Below are positions 50,216 through 58,649 of a stretch of DNA of 64,000 nucleotides, in pieces (the stretch's first letter is position 1; every line of letters starts with the position of its first letter). Below the pieces are notes generated by a model. The model did not search any database, was not told where the DNA came from, and saw only the letters and a list, made by a program, of their open reading frames with translations. Location of the stretch: positions 79,847 through 143,846 of the forward strand of contig CAPGDO010000005.1 of assembly GCA_948616985.1 (NCBI GenBank). The letters run 5' to 3'. The position numbers were made by a program, and so were the translations under genes. The stretch comes from MGBC163016 sp910588905. GTDB lineage: Bacteria > Actinomycetota > Coriobacteriia > Coriobacteriales > Eggerthellaceae.

Positions 50216-50887
50216 ATGAAGCAAGCGACTTCGGTCAAGGGTCTGTGCGTAGACGTCAAGATCCTGGTGATGGGTCCTCTGGAGAACAACGTCTACATCA
50301 TCTCTGACGGTGCAGGCACATTCGTGGTGGATCCCACTACTGATGCGGACGCCATCATCGCGGCCCTGGATGGTCGTCCGCTGGATGCCATCCTGCTCAC
50401 CCATGCCCATTGGGACCACACCGGGGCTGCTGCGGAGCTCCGTGAGCGCACGGGTGCCAAGGTCATCGCCAGCAGCGGAGATGCCCCCGACATCGAGCAG
50501 CCCCATCCTGGAGGCACCAACCGTGTGGCTGAGGCGTGCCCCGTGGATGTCCGCGTTCGCCAGGGGGATACGGTGAACGTGGGGAACATGGCCTGGAAGG
50601 TGCTGGAGACACCGGGGCATACGAAGGGCTCCCTCTGCCTGTTCATCATCCCGGCGTTCGGGAACCATGGGGAGGGGCTGCCCGTGCTCATCTCGGGGGA
50701 TACGCTGTTCAAGGGCACGTTCGGACGGACCGACTTCGAGGGCGGCTCCCTCAAGGACATGGGACGTTCCATGAAGAGGCTAGCTGCGCTCCCCGATGAC
50801 GTGGCTGTGCTGCCGGGCCATAACGATCTCACCACCATCGGAGATGAACGGCGCACGTTTGCTCTCTTCGGTGACGAACCGGAGTGA
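50216..50887 (+). CDS. MBL-fold metallohydrolase (glyoxalase II-like)
   Basis: A 223-aa metallo-beta-lactamase-fold enzyme. The metal motif is LTHAHWDHTGAA (HxHxDH), followed by LETPGHTKGSLCLF, ISGDTLFKGTFGRTDFEGGS and VLPGHNDLTTIGDE, which supply the remaining His and Asp ligands. The ATG at 50216 has GGGAGG 8 nt upstream; the frame is open 57 bp further 5' inside rel. It is cotranscribed with rel. Substrate unknown. A structured repeat begins 11 bp after its stop. Confidence 0.92.
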   Translation: MKQATSVKGLCVDVKILVMGPLENNVYIISDGAGTFVVDPTTDADAIIAALDGRPLDAILLTHAHWDHTGAAAELRERTGAKVIASSGDAPDIEQPHPGGTNRVAEACPVDVRVRQGDTVNVGNMAWKVLETPGHTKGSLCLFIIPAFGNHGEGLPVLISGDTLFKGTFGRTDFEGGSLKDMGRSMKRLAALPDDVAVLPGHNDLTTIGDERRTFALFGDEPE

Positions 50888-50898
50888 GCCCTTGTCTC

Positions 50899-50988
50899 CT
50901 GAGGCTGGCGCCTCCGCGCTCCAAGCGCTTCATCCTCGCGTACGAGGTACGCTCAGGCGCGCTTTCCCGCGGATCCGCTGAGCCTCAG
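50899..50988 (+). repeat. Structured dispersed element, copy 1 (downstream of MBL gene)
   Basis: A 55-bp core (50928 to about 50972) is almost the same as at 59754-59806. Within it GCGTAC-GAG-GTACGC forms the tip and AAGCGC/GCGCTT the next stem. Outside the core the flanks pair again: GCG/CGC steps and the exact arms CTGAGGCT (50899-50906) and AGCCTCAG (50981-50988). The rest of the gap to pit (50989-51132) shows nothing else I can name. Confidence 0.65.
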
Positions 50989-51132
50989 AAGCCCTTTGCT
51001 CACTCCGGTGTTCGCTGGGAACCTTTGCCCGCCTTGAGATGCCATCCGCGGAGCGTCTGGCAGACTGTCACCAAACCGTCGTTCCCAGTGGGATGGCCGA
51101 TGCTAGAATGAGCGCGTAAGTCAGCGTTCCTG

Positions 51133-52203
51133 ATGGAGGGCCCCTTGGATCTCAGCTGGTCGTTCTTCCTTGCTCAGCTCATGGGCAATCCTCTCTTGCT
51201 GGTGGTGGCTCTCCTCAATATCGGCGTCATCATCGTGAACGGCGCCACGGATGCGCCCAATGCCATCGCTACGGTCGTATCCACCCGGGCCATGAAGCCG
51301 CGCCATGCCATCATCATGGCGGCTATCTGCAATTTCGTGGGCCTGCTGGTCATATCCTTCGTATCTCCTGCTGTGGCCCAGACCATATTCGGCATGGTGG
51401 ATTTCGGGGGAGATGCGCATCAGGCGTTGGTGGCGCTCATGGCAGCCATGGTGGCCATCATCGTCTGGGGTGCCACGGCCTGGTGGTTCGGCATCCCCAC
51501 CTCCCAGTCCCATTCACTGATCGCGGGACTCACCGGCGCGGCCATCGCTCTCATGAACGGGGTGGATGCCATCAATTGGAGCGAATGGGTGAAGGTCATC
51601 TACGGCATCCTGCTCTCCACGCTCATGGGATTCGCCTTCGGTTGGGCGAACTTCAAGATCATCCGACGGGTCTTCTGTAACGCCAACCGCCAGTCCGCGA
51701 ACCGGTTCTTCAAATGGGCTCAGATCCTGGCCGGGGCAGGCGTTGCCTTCATGCATGGCGCCCAAGATGGGCAGAAGTTCATGGGCATCTTCATCCTGGC
51801 CATCATGATGGCGGCCGGGCTGGGCATGAGCACGGATGCGCTAAGCTCCCTTCCCGTGTGGCTCATGCTCATCTGCGCTCTCACCATGGGATTCGGCACG
51901 GCGGTAGGGGGCGAGCGTATCATCAAGAGCGTGGGCGTAGACATGGTGAAGCTGGAGGCGTTCCAAGGATTCGCTGCAAGCTTCTCCACGTGCGTCAGCT
52001 TGGCTGTGGCCACCTTCGGGGGATTGCCGGTCTCTACCACCCATACGAACACCACGGCCATCATGGGCGTAGGGGCTGCGAAGAATCCGAAGGGCGTCAA
52101 ATGGTCCATAGCCATAGATATGGTGAAGACCTGGGTGCTAACGTTTCCCGGGTGCGGGCTTTTGGGATTCATCTGCGCGAAGCTTTTCTTGATCATCCTG
52201 TAG
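51133..52203 (+). CDS. pit: Low-affinity inorganic phosphate transporter (PiT family)
   Basis: A 356-aa membrane protein with the duplicated PiT signature: NGATDAPNAIATVVSTRAM in the first half and AFMHGAQDGQKFMGIF in the second, plus FGIPTSQSHSLIAGLTGAAI and FGGLPVSTTHTNTTAIMGVG. About ten hydrophobic spans. ATG 51133 has no ribosome binding site; a TTG at 51145 in frame follows GGAGGG by 4 bp and is a likely real start. A DUF47 gene follows, the usual partner. Confidence 0.94.
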   Translation: MEGPLDLSWSFFLAQLMGNPLLLVVALLNIGVIIVNGATDAPNAIATVVSTRAMKPRHAIIMAAICNFVGLLVISFVSPAVAQTIFGMVDFGGDAHQALVALMAAMVAIIVWGATAWWFGIPTSQSHSLIAGLTGAAIALMNGVDAINWSEWVKVIYGILLSTLMGFAFGWANFKIIRRVFCNANRQSANRFFKWAQILAGAGVAFMHGAQDGQKFMGIFILAIMMAAGLGMSTDALSSLPVWLMLICALTMGFGTAVGGERIIKSVGVDMVKLEAFQGFAASFSTCVSLAVATFGGLPVSTTHTNTTAIMGVGAAKNPKGVKWSIAIDMVKTWVLTFPGCGLLGFICAKLFLIIL

Positions 52204-52218
52204 GGGAAGGTTGTGACG

Positions 52219-52848
52219 ATGGCGAAGAAGAACAAGTTCGACTACTTCAAGGCTTACGAGAAGCTGACCTCGTTGGCGGTCCAAGAATCCGAGCTGCTCA
52301 TCGATTCGCTCAAGATGTTCCAAGATGCGGCATCTCTTGCGCATACCATGGAAGAGATGCATGAGCTCGAGAATCGGGGCGACAATATCAACCATGATAT
52401 CTTCGAGAGCGCAGCCACGGATTTCATGCCTCCCGTCGATCGCGAGGACATCGTAGAGCTCGCTTCGGCCTTGGATAACGTCTTGGATTACATTGATGAT
52501 GTGGTAGGGCACATGTTCATGTACGACGTGTCCGTCATCCCCGAAGATGCCATGAAGTTCGCTGGGCTCATCAAGAAGTCCTGCAAGGCACTGGATGCCA
52601 TGATGTGCGAATTCCATAACTTCAAGAAGAACAAGAAATTCAAGCAGCTCTTGGTGGATATCAATTCCTACGAGGAGGAGGCGGACCACCTCTACACCTC
52701 CGCCATGCGCTACCTCCATACGAAGGACAACAAGGAAGTCATGCATGTGCTAGTGTGGTCCCGCATCTATGAGCGGATGGAGAAGTGCTGCGATGCCACA
52801 GAGCATGCTGCGGACATCGTCAGCACCATCGTGCTGAAGAATACCTAG
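52219..52848 (+). CDS. DUF47 (PhoU-like) phosphate-transport accessory protein
   Basis: A 209-aa all-helical, acidic protein: KKNKFDYFKAYEKLTSLAVQ, then MHELENRGDNINHDIFESA, DREDIVELASALDNVLDYID, SYEEEADHLYTSAMR and WSRIYERMEKCCDATEHAAD. The E/D-rich metal-binding pattern is that of the DUF47/PhoU-related family, encoded next to PiT transporters and thought to control them. ATG 52219 has GGGGAAGG 8 nt upstream; a GTG at 52213 is less favoured. Confidence 0.93.
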   Translation: MAKKNKFDYFKAYEKLTSLAVQESELLIDSLKMFQDAASLAHTMEEMHELENRGDNINHDIFESAATDFMPPVDREDIVELASALDNVLDYIDDVVGHMFMYDVSVIPEDAMKFAGLIKKSCKALDAMMCEFHNFKKNKKFKQLLVDINSYEEEADHLYTSAMRYLHTKDNKEVMHVLVWSRIYERMEKCCDATEHAADIVSTIVLKNT

Positions 52849-52864
52849 AGCCTTTCGCTTGCTT

Positions 52865-52911
52865 CCCTGAGGGGCATGCTGGGTGTGAAGGCTTCCTGCC
52901 CCTCCGTCAGG
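52865..52911. terminator. Imperfect hairpin between convergent DUF47 and aminotransferase genes
   Basis: CCTGAGGGGCA pairs with TGCCCCTCCGTCAGG with a bulge, around a 20-nt loop. Placement between convergent stops suggests a terminator, but there is no T-tract. Confidence 0.4.
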
Positions 52912-52952
52912 TTGTTCTCAGACAGCCCCCCAGGCTTTCCCTGCGCAGGGCC

Positions 52953-54242
52953 TTAGGCGTCCAGAGCCTCTAGGGCGGCCAGCTTCGCGCAGCAGCAGAA
53001 CGTCCTCATGGCCTGCTCAAGGTCATCAAGCGGCGGCATGGTGGGGGCTATGCGGATGTTCGCGTCCTGGGGGTCCTTGCCGTAGGGCCAGGTGGCACCA
53101 GCATCGGTGAGGATGACCCCTGCCGCCTGCGCCAGCTGCACCGTGCGGGCAGCCGTGCCAGGTTGTCCGTCGAAGGAGACGAAGTAACCCCCGCGCGGGC
53201 TGGTCCAGGTGGCTATCCCCAGCGCTCCCAGCTCCTCTTCCAAGACCCGTTCCACTAGCTGGAACTTGGGCCTCAGGATATCCGCCTGGGCATCCATGTG
53301 GGCTGAAAGGGCTTCTGCATCGGGGAGGAAGCGGGCATGGCGCAGCTGGTTCAGCTTGTCATGGCCGATCATCTGCGCATCGCAGAAGCGCTTCGCCTCT
53401 GCGATATTCGCCTCCGAGGCTGCCATGGCGGCAACCCCCGCTCCGGGGAAGGTGATCTTAGAGGTGCTGGCGAACTTGAGGTAGCGATCCGGATTCCCTG
53501 CCTCCACGCAGGCGATACCGATATCCAGCACGTGGTCTTGCCGTTCTGGCTCCGGATAGAGATGATGGACGCAATAGGCGTTGTCCCAGAAGATGCGGAA
53601 ATCCTCGGCTGCGCATCCCATCTGTGCGAGGCGACGCACCGTCTCATCGCTGTAGGTGACACCGCTCGGGTTCGAATACTTCGGCACGCACCAGATGCCC
53701 TTGATCTGAGCATCTGCGGCCACGAGCGCCTCCACCTCATCCATGTCAGGCCCGCTCTGGGTCATGGAGACGGGTATCATCTGGATGCCGAATTGCTCGA
53801 GGATGGCGAAGTGCCGGTCATAGCCGGGTACCGGACAGAGGAAGCGCACCGGCTCGTCCAGAGCGGCCCAGGGCGTGCTGCCCAAGCAGCCGAAATCAAG
53901 GCAGCGAGCGATGGCATCATGCATGATGGTGAGCGAGGCGTTCCCGAACACGAAGACGTTCTCAGGGTCATCATCCAAGAGGCGGCCCATCAGCCGCTTC
54001 GCCTCGGGGATGCCGTCGATCACGCCATAGTTGCGACAATCAGTGCCATCCTCGGAGAGGCAGTCCTCGCGGGTCTGCAGCAGGGTGAGCAAGGGCGTGG
54101 AAAGGTCGAGCTGAGCGGCAGCGGGCTTTCCCCGCGCCATGTTGAGGGAGAGCCCCATGGCTTGGATAGCCACATACTGGGCGTGCACGCAGCGGAGCTC
54201 TTCGTGCCTCTCTTCAGCAGACATCTTCGCATAGGCAACCAT
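52953..54242 (-). CDS. PLP aminotransferase, Rv3722c-like aspartate aminotransferase type
   Basis: A 429-aa fold-type I aminotransferase of the Aminotran_MocR group. Visible: LNMARGKPAAAQLDLSTPLL near the N-terminus, NYGVIDGIPEAKRLMG, VPKYSNPSGVTYSDET, FWDNAYCVHHLY, and the PLP lysine in FASTSKITFPGAGVAAMA (about residue 260). The ARGKP-QLDLS opening is shared with M. tuberculosis Rv3722c, shown to be an aspartate aminotransferase. Such an enzyme would supply aspartate, fitting the D-Asp ligase and racemase genes at 62-63 kb, though they are not linked. AAAGGA lies upstream of the ATG. Confidence 0.87.
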   Translation of the reverse strand: MVAYAKMSAEERHEELRCVHAQYVAIQAMGLSLNMARGKPAAAQLDLSTPLLTLLQTREDCLSEDGTDCRNYGVIDGIPEAKRLMGRLLDDDPENVFVFGNASLTIMHDAIARCLDFGCLGSTPWAALDEPVRFLCPVPGYDRHFAILEQFGIQMIPVSMTQSGPDMDEVEALVAADAQIKGIWCVPKYSNPSGVTYSDETVRRLAQMGCAAEDFRIFWDNAYCVHHLYPEPERQDHVLDIGIACVEAGNPDRYLKFASTSKITFPGAGVAAMAASEANIAEAKRFCDAQMIGHDKLNQLRHARFLPDAEALSAHMDAQADILRPKFQLVERVLEEELGALGIATWTSPRGGYFVSFDGQPGTAARTVQLAQAAGVILTDAGATWPYGKDPQDANIRIAPTMPPLDDLEQAMRTFCCCAKLAALEALDA

Positions 54243-54313
54243 GTTCTTGCATCCTTTCGCCGAAGCAACCCTGACGGATAGGAAACCGGTCCGACTGCTT
54301 TACCACGATAAAG

Positions 54314-54319
54314 TATAAT
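54314..54319 (+). promoter_or_regulatory. putP: Consensus -10 of putP
   Basis: TATAAT lies 44 bp before the putP start in an AT-richer patch. No good -35 is seen 16-18 bp upstream. Confidence 0.45.
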
Positions 54320-54363
54320 CCCTTGCCCGTTCCATCCAGCAAGAAAGAAGAGAGAAGGATCTG

Positions 54364-55989
54364 ATGGTTGAAGGCGATTTCTGGGTATTGTTCGCAATGC
54401 TCATCTATTTCATCGTCGTGCTGACGATCGGCTTCGTCTATGCGAAGCGCTCCAATTCCTCCACGTCCGAATACTTCCTAGGAGGACGGAAGGTGGGCCC
54501 GTGGCTCACGGCTCTCTCCGCCGAGGCCTCGGACATGTCCGGCTACCTGCTGATGGGTCTGCCGGGACTGGCTTACTTCACGGGGGCTTCCGATGCGGGG
54601 TGGACGGCGGTGGGCCTGGCGATCGGCACCTACCTCAACTGGAAGTTCGTAGCGAAGCGGCTGCGGATGTACTCCGTCAAAGCGGGCAACGCCATCACGC
54701 TCCCTGGCTTCTTCTCCAAGCGCTTCGGTGACGAGAAGAACATCGTCTCCACCATCGCGGCTCTCATCATCCTGGTGTTCTTCTGCGTCTATGTGGGCAG
54801 TTGCTTCGTCACCTGCGGGAAGCTCTTCAACACGCTGTTCGGCTTGGATTACCTCACCATGATGTGCCTGGGCGCCATCATCGTGTTCCTCTATACGCTG
54901 GTGGGCGGCTACCTATCCGTGGTGGCCACTGACTTCGTCCAGGGCTGCCTCATGTTCTTCGCCTTGATCGTGGTGCTCATCGGCTCTATCACCATGGCAG
55001 GTGGCGTGGACAACGTGGTGACGTTCCTGAACGGCATCCCCGGGTTCCTCTCTGGCGTGCAGATAGCGGTGCCCGTGGTAGGGGAGGATGGCTTCCAGAT
55101 CATGAACGATGATGCGCCGCTGTTCGATGTGCCTGCTGAATACGGGCTGCTCTCCATCATCTCCATGATGGCTTGGGGCCTTGGCTATTTCGGCATGCCC
55201 CAGGTGCTCGTGCGCTTCATGGGCATCCGCTCGGCCAAGGAGATCCGCCAGAGCCGCATCATCGCCGTCACCTGGGTGGTGGTATCCCTGTTCAGCGCCA
55301 TCTGCATCGGGCTGGTGGGCCGGGCGGCCATCCCCACCATGTTCGCCACCAATTCCGCCGCGGAGAACGTCTTCATCGTGCTGTCCCAGATCATGCTGCC
55401 CTCGTTCATGTGCGGCGTGGTGGTCTCGGGCATCCTGGCGGCTTCCATGTCCTCTTCCTCTTCCTACCTGCTCATCGCTGGCTCCAGCGTGGCCGAGAAC
55501 ATCTTCCGCGGCGTCATCAAGAAGGATGCCACGGACGCGCAGGTCATGATCGTGGCTCGCATCACCTTGATCGTGGTGTTCTTGATCGGCATCCTGGTGG
55601 CATCGGATGAGAACTCCGTCATCTTCTTCGTGGTGAGCTACGCCTGGGCAGGGCTTGGCGCATCCTTCGGGCCGTTGACGCTGTGCTGCCTCTATTGGCG
55701 GCGCACCACCATGCAAGGGGCCATCGCTGGCATGGTGGCAGGCACGGCCACGGTGCTCATCTGGCACAACCTGCTGGCTCCTTTGGGTGGCATCTTCGGC
55801 ATCTACGAGCTGCTCCCGGCTTTCATCGTGTCATTCTTGGCCATCCTGGTGGTGAGCAAGCTCACGCCTGAGCCGCCGAAGGAAGTGCTGGATACCTTCG
55901 ATCACTATATGGATGTGACCCCCGAAGATGAGCGCCAGGCCGCTCTGGACGCGGCGAAGGTGGAAGAGGTCGCTGCCGAGGCGCTCTAG
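54364..55989 (+). CDS. putP: Sodium/proline symporter (SSS family)
   Basis: A 541-aa secondary transporter with about 13 hydrophobic spans. Strong PutP-like motifs: TSEYFLGGRKVGPWLTALSA, EASDMSGYLLMGLPGLAYF, GNAITLPGFFSKRFG, GWGLGYFGMPQVLVRFM-like segment and SSSSSYLLIAGSSVAENIFR. It imports proline with sodium, as nutrient or compatible solute. GAGAGAAGG precedes the ATG. It is divergent from the aminotransferase and ends before the envelope island. Substrate specificity is from similarity only. Confidence 0.93.
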   Translation: MVEGDFWVLFAMLIYFIVVLTIGFVYAKRSNSSTSEYFLGGRKVGPWLTALSAEASDMSGYLLMGLPGLAYFTGASDAGWTAVGLAIGTYLNWKFVAKRLRMYSVKAGNAITLPGFFSKRFGDEKNIVSTIAALIILVFFCVYVGSCFVTCGKLFNTLFGLDYLTMMCLGAIIVFLYTLVGGYLSVVATDFVQGCLMFFALIVVLIGSITMAGGVDNVVTFLNGIPGFLSGVQIAVPVVGEDGFQIMNDDAPLFDVPAEYGLLSIISMMAWGLGYFGMPQVLVRFMGIRSAKEIRQSRIIAVTWVVVSLFSAICIGLVGRAAIPTMFATNSAAENVFIVLSQIMLPSFMCGVVVSGILAASMSSSSSYLLIAGSSVAENIFRGVIKKDATDAQVMIVARITLIVVFLIGILVASDENSVIFFVVSYAWAGLGASFGPLTLCCLYWRRTTMQGAIAGMVAGTATVLIWHNLLAPLGGIFGIYELLPAFIVSFLAILVVSKLTPEPPKEVLDTFDHYMDVTPEDERQAALDAAKVEEVAAEAL

Positions 55990-56069
55990 CGGCGCCTGGG
56001 CGCCAGGGCGGTCCTGCTCCGAAGCGGGGAGGACGGAGATGTGGGGGATCCATGGAGGCTTCCCATCCT

Positions 56070-56098
56070 CTGGGCTGCATGGTATCATTCGCAAATGC
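56070..56098 (+). promoter_or_regulatory. Promoter of NlpC/P60 gene 1 (extended -10)
   Basis: TTCCCA (56070-56075), 17 bp, TATCAT (56093-56098) preceded by TG one base away. The TGNTAYCAT pattern recurs before the next three envelope genes. Confidence 0.5.
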
Positions 56099-56151
56099 TC
56101 TTTTTCGGAGCATGGCAAGGTACCAAGAACCTTAAGGAGGACGCACTCTTG

Positions 56152-57246
56152 ATGGTCAACCAGTCCCCGTCCCGCACCTTGAAACGCACTCTCGCCGGAC
56201 TCCTCACCCTGACCCTCTCCTTTGCGCTCGTCGGCGCGTTGCCTGCAGAAGCCCTCGCTGCCACAGCTGCTTCGAAGCAAGCAGAGGCGGCTGCCGCCTT
56301 GGATAAGCTGGATGCGGTGAATGAGAAGCTGCATCGGGCCGAAGCCGATTACGAATTGGCGGAATACGAGCGCCAATGCGCTCAAGATGCCATGGATGAG
56401 GCTCAGGGCCGGATAGATGAGGCCACCGATCAGATCTCTGACCTGCAAGACCAGCTGAGCGTCCGGGCTCGGAGCATGTATCGCACCGGTTCCACCACCT
56501 TCGTGGACCTGCTCCTGGGGGCCACCACCTTCCAGGCCTTCACCAACAACTGGGGTCTCCTGAACGATATGAACGAGTCCGATGCTGCCTTGGTGCAGGA
56601 GACGAAGGACCTCCGCGCTGAGGTGGAGGAGCAGAAGGCTGTCTATGTAGAGCAAGAGGCCCAGGCTTCTCAAAAGGCCGCTGAGGCCGAGCAGGTGAAG
56701 AACGAGAGCGCAGCGCTCCAGTCTGAGATGCAGGCCACCTATGATTCGCTCTCCGCTGAGGCGGCAGAGTTGGTGGCAGCGGAAGAGGCAGCTCGCCAGC
56801 AGGCGGCAGCCAATGCTCAGCCTGCTGCCCCCAGCACGAGCAATAACGGCTCCAACAAGAAGCCCGATGTCAACAACTCCAACATTGACAACGACAAGGT
56901 GCCGACCATCGGTGGCTCTGATTCCATCTCGCGGGCATACAGCTGCATCGGTATCCCCTATGTGCTGGGTGGAGGCGGTCCCTCCAGCTTCGACTGCTCC
57001 GGTTTCGTGAGCTACTGCCTCACAGGCCGCACGGGCCGCGTGCTGGGCACCACCTATACCATGGCCGGGTTCACTACGGTCACCAATCCGCAGCCGGGGG
57101 ACATCTGCTGGTGGTGGGATCACGTAGGCCTCTATATCGGTGGTGGCCAGATGATCCATGCATCCCTTTCTCAGGGCAAGGTGGTGCAGTCGGCGGTCAG
57201 CTGGTCTGAGTCCGCCTTGGGGCCGGTCACCTACAAGCGGTACTAG
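56152..57246 (+). CDS. Coiled-coil NlpC/P60 peptidoglycan endopeptidase 1 (Sec signal)
   Basis: A 364-aa secreted wall hydrolase. Signal peptide: basic start then LAGLLTLTLSFALVGALPAEALAAT. Residues about 40-225 are a charged coiled coil, as in PcsB/CwlO-like proteins (AQGRIDEATDQISDLQDQLS, FTNNWGLLNDMNESDAALVQ). A low-complexity Ala/Ser/Asn linker leads to an NlpC/P60 domain with FDCSGFVSYCLTG (catalytic Cys) and DHVGLYIGGGQMIHAS (His). AAGGAGG is 11 nt before the ATG; a TTG 3 bp earlier is also possible. A terminator follows. First of three paralogues. Confidence 0.92.
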   Translation: MVNQSPSRTLKRTLAGLLTLTLSFALVGALPAEALAATAASKQAEAAAALDKLDAVNEKLHRAEADYELAEYERQCAQDAMDEAQGRIDEATDQISDLQDQLSVRARSMYRTGSTTFVDLLLGATTFQAFTNNWGLLNDMNESDAALVQETKDLRAEVEEQKAVYVEQEAQASQKAAEAEQVKNESAALQSEMQATYDSLSAEAAELVAAEEAARQQAAANAQPAAPSTSNNGSNKKPDVNNSNIDNDKVPTIGGSDSISRAYSCIGIPYVLGGGGPSSFDCSGFVSYCLTGRTGRVLGTTYTMAGFTTVTNPQPGDICWWWDHVGLYIGGGQMIHASLSQGKVVQSAVSWSESALGPVTYKRY

Positions 57247-57266
57247 GCTCTTCTTCCAGAGTTCGC

Positions 57267-57302
57267 GAAGGGAGTGCGGTTATCCGCGCTCCCTTCTCTT
57301 TT
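57267..57302 (+). terminator. Intrinsic terminator after NlpC/P60 gene 1
   Basis: GAAGGGAGTGCGG (57267-57279) pairs with CCGCGCTCCCTTC (57284-57296), 13 bp with one G-T wobble and a TTAT loop, followed by TCTTTT. Confidence 0.85.
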
Positions 57303-57311
57303 GCGCCTCAT

Positions 57312-57339
57312 TTGCCTTATTCTTCGAGCGTGCTATCAT
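57312..57339 (+). promoter_or_regulatory. Promoter of NlpC/P60 gene 2
   Basis: TTGCCT (57312-57317), 16-bp spacer, TATCAT (57334-57339) with TG one base upstream. It is the best promoter of the envelope set. The leader behind it has TGTTC-N7-GAACA, a small inverted repeat of unknown role. Confidence 0.65.
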
Positions 57340-57401
57340 GTTGCGTTATGTTCATGAAAAGAACAGAACATTTCCGCTCGATCCAGGGAGGCATCGAACT
57401 G

Positions 57402-58424
57402 ATGAGAGCATCCATCCCCTGTCATAGACTTCAGGCTGTCGGAGCGTTCGCGCTTGCGGGCGTCCTGGCAGCCGCTTTGATGCTACCGGCACCAGCCTAT
57501 GCGGTAACGGCAGCAGAGCTCCAAGCCCAGGCTTCGGCAACCCTTGACAAGCTCACCGCGCTCCAAGATAAGCTCGATCAGGCTTCTGCTGAATACGTTG
57601 ATGCTGTGGCCGCTCAAGAAGAGGCCCAAGGGAAGATCGAAGAGGCCTCAGCGAAGATCAAGGATCTCCAGGGCAAGCTCAGCACCCGGGCGCGTGGTAT
57701 GTATCGCTCAGGATCCCTCTCTCTGTTGGATGTGTTGACCTCCTCCACGTCATTCCAGGCCTTCACCAACAACTGGGACCTCTTGAACAATATGAACGAG
57801 TCCGATGCCCAGATGGTCCAGGAGACCAAGGACCTCCGGGCTGTCGTGGAAGAGCAAGAGAAGGTAGAGGCTGAGAAGGCATCTCAGGCAGAACAGGCTA
57901 AGAATGAGACCAAGGCGCTCGTAGACGAGGCCCAGGCAACCTATGATTCCCTGAGCGCTGAGGCCGCCGAGGCTCTCCAGGCTGAGCGTGCAGCCCGTGA
58001 TGCAGAGACCCTCCGGATCGTCCAGACGAACCTGGCCGCTGGTAACAGCCCTTCAGGCGCGTCCAACAACAAGGGCGGCAATACGAATTACTACAACGGG
58101 GCTGCGAAGTACAACCCTGGCAACGTTGTGGCGAATGCCTATGCCATGTTGGGTCAGCCTTATGTGGCAGCCGGTGCTGCTCCGGGCGGCTTCGATTGCT
58201 CCGGGCTGGTCGGCTGGTGCATATCAGGGGGCCGTCAGGGAAGCGATGCGTATTACGGTGCATGGCCGCAGACGAGCAACCCTCAGCCGGGAGATGTCTG
58301 CTGGAGGCCGGGCCATGTGGGCATCTATATCGGCAACGGCCAGATGATCCATGCTTCCGATTATGGCGTTGGCGTGATCATCGGACCGGTCCAGGGCAAC
58401 ATGACCATCCATAGGCAGCCCTAG
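57402..58424 (+). CDS. Coiled-coil NlpC/P60 peptidoglycan endopeptidase 2 (Sec signal)
   Basis: A 340-aa paralogue of the preceding gene. Signal peptide LQAVGAFALAGVLAAALMLP ending APAYA-VT. The coiled coil (about 35-200) keeps FTNNWDLLNNMNESDAQMVQ and TRARGMYRSGSLSLLDVLTS. After an Asn/Gly-rich linker comes NlpC/P60: GGFDCSGLVGWCISGG with the catalytic Cys and GHVGIYIGNGQMIHASDYG. ATG 57402 has GGGAGG 10 nt upstream; the frame is open 90 bp further 5' across the promoter. A strong terminator follows. Confidence 0.92.
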   Translation: MRASIPCHRLQAVGAFALAGVLAAALMLPAPAYAVTAAELQAQASATLDKLTALQDKLDQASAEYVDAVAAQEEAQGKIEEASAKIKDLQGKLSTRARGMYRSGSLSLLDVLTSSTSFQAFTNNWDLLNNMNESDAQMVQETKDLRAVVEEQEKVEAEKASQAEQAKNETKALVDEAQATYDSLSAEAAEALQAERAARDAETLRIVQTNLAAGNSPSGASNNKGGNTNYYNGAAKYNPGNVVANAYAMLGQPYVAAGAAPGGFDCSGLVGWCISGGRQGSDAYYGAWPQTSNPQPGDVCWRPGHVGIYIGNGQMIHASDYGVGVIIGPVQGNMTIHRQP

Positions 58425-58450
58425 TGCCACTTTCCCCCCTCGCTCATCTC

Positions 58451-58484
58451 GAACATGCCGCCTTCGGGCGGCATGTTCTTTTTT
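58451..58484 (+). terminator. Intrinsic terminator after NlpC/P60 gene 2
   Basis: Perfect 12-bp stem GAACATGCCGCC / GGCGGCATGTTC with a TTCG tetraloop, then TTTTTT. The most canonical terminator in the window. Confidence 0.95.
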
Positions 58485-58583
58485 CGCCCGGATGCCGTCT
58501 TCACAGAATCATCAAATCCCCAGAAGGCAGATGTGAAGGTTCGGTTGAATCATGACCATTGCCCTAAGCGCACCCGCACGCCC

Positions 58584-58592
58584 TGATACCAT
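58584..58592 (+). promoter_or_regulatory. Extended -10 of NlpC/P60 gene 3
   Basis: TGATACCAT fits the TGNTAYCAT pattern of the neighbouring envelope genes, 58 bp before the ATG. No -35 match is seen. Confidence 0.4.
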
Positions 58593-58649
58593 GGCTTGAC
58601 TGTTTGCCGAGAAATACACCAGTTGCTCGATCTAGGAGGATCCTTGCTG

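Noticed and set aside
55831..57159. 442-codon minus-strand open frame opposite the putP end and NlpC/P60 gene 1
   Set aside because: It would run through the promoter and terminators of the sense genes and shows no domain. Shadow frame.
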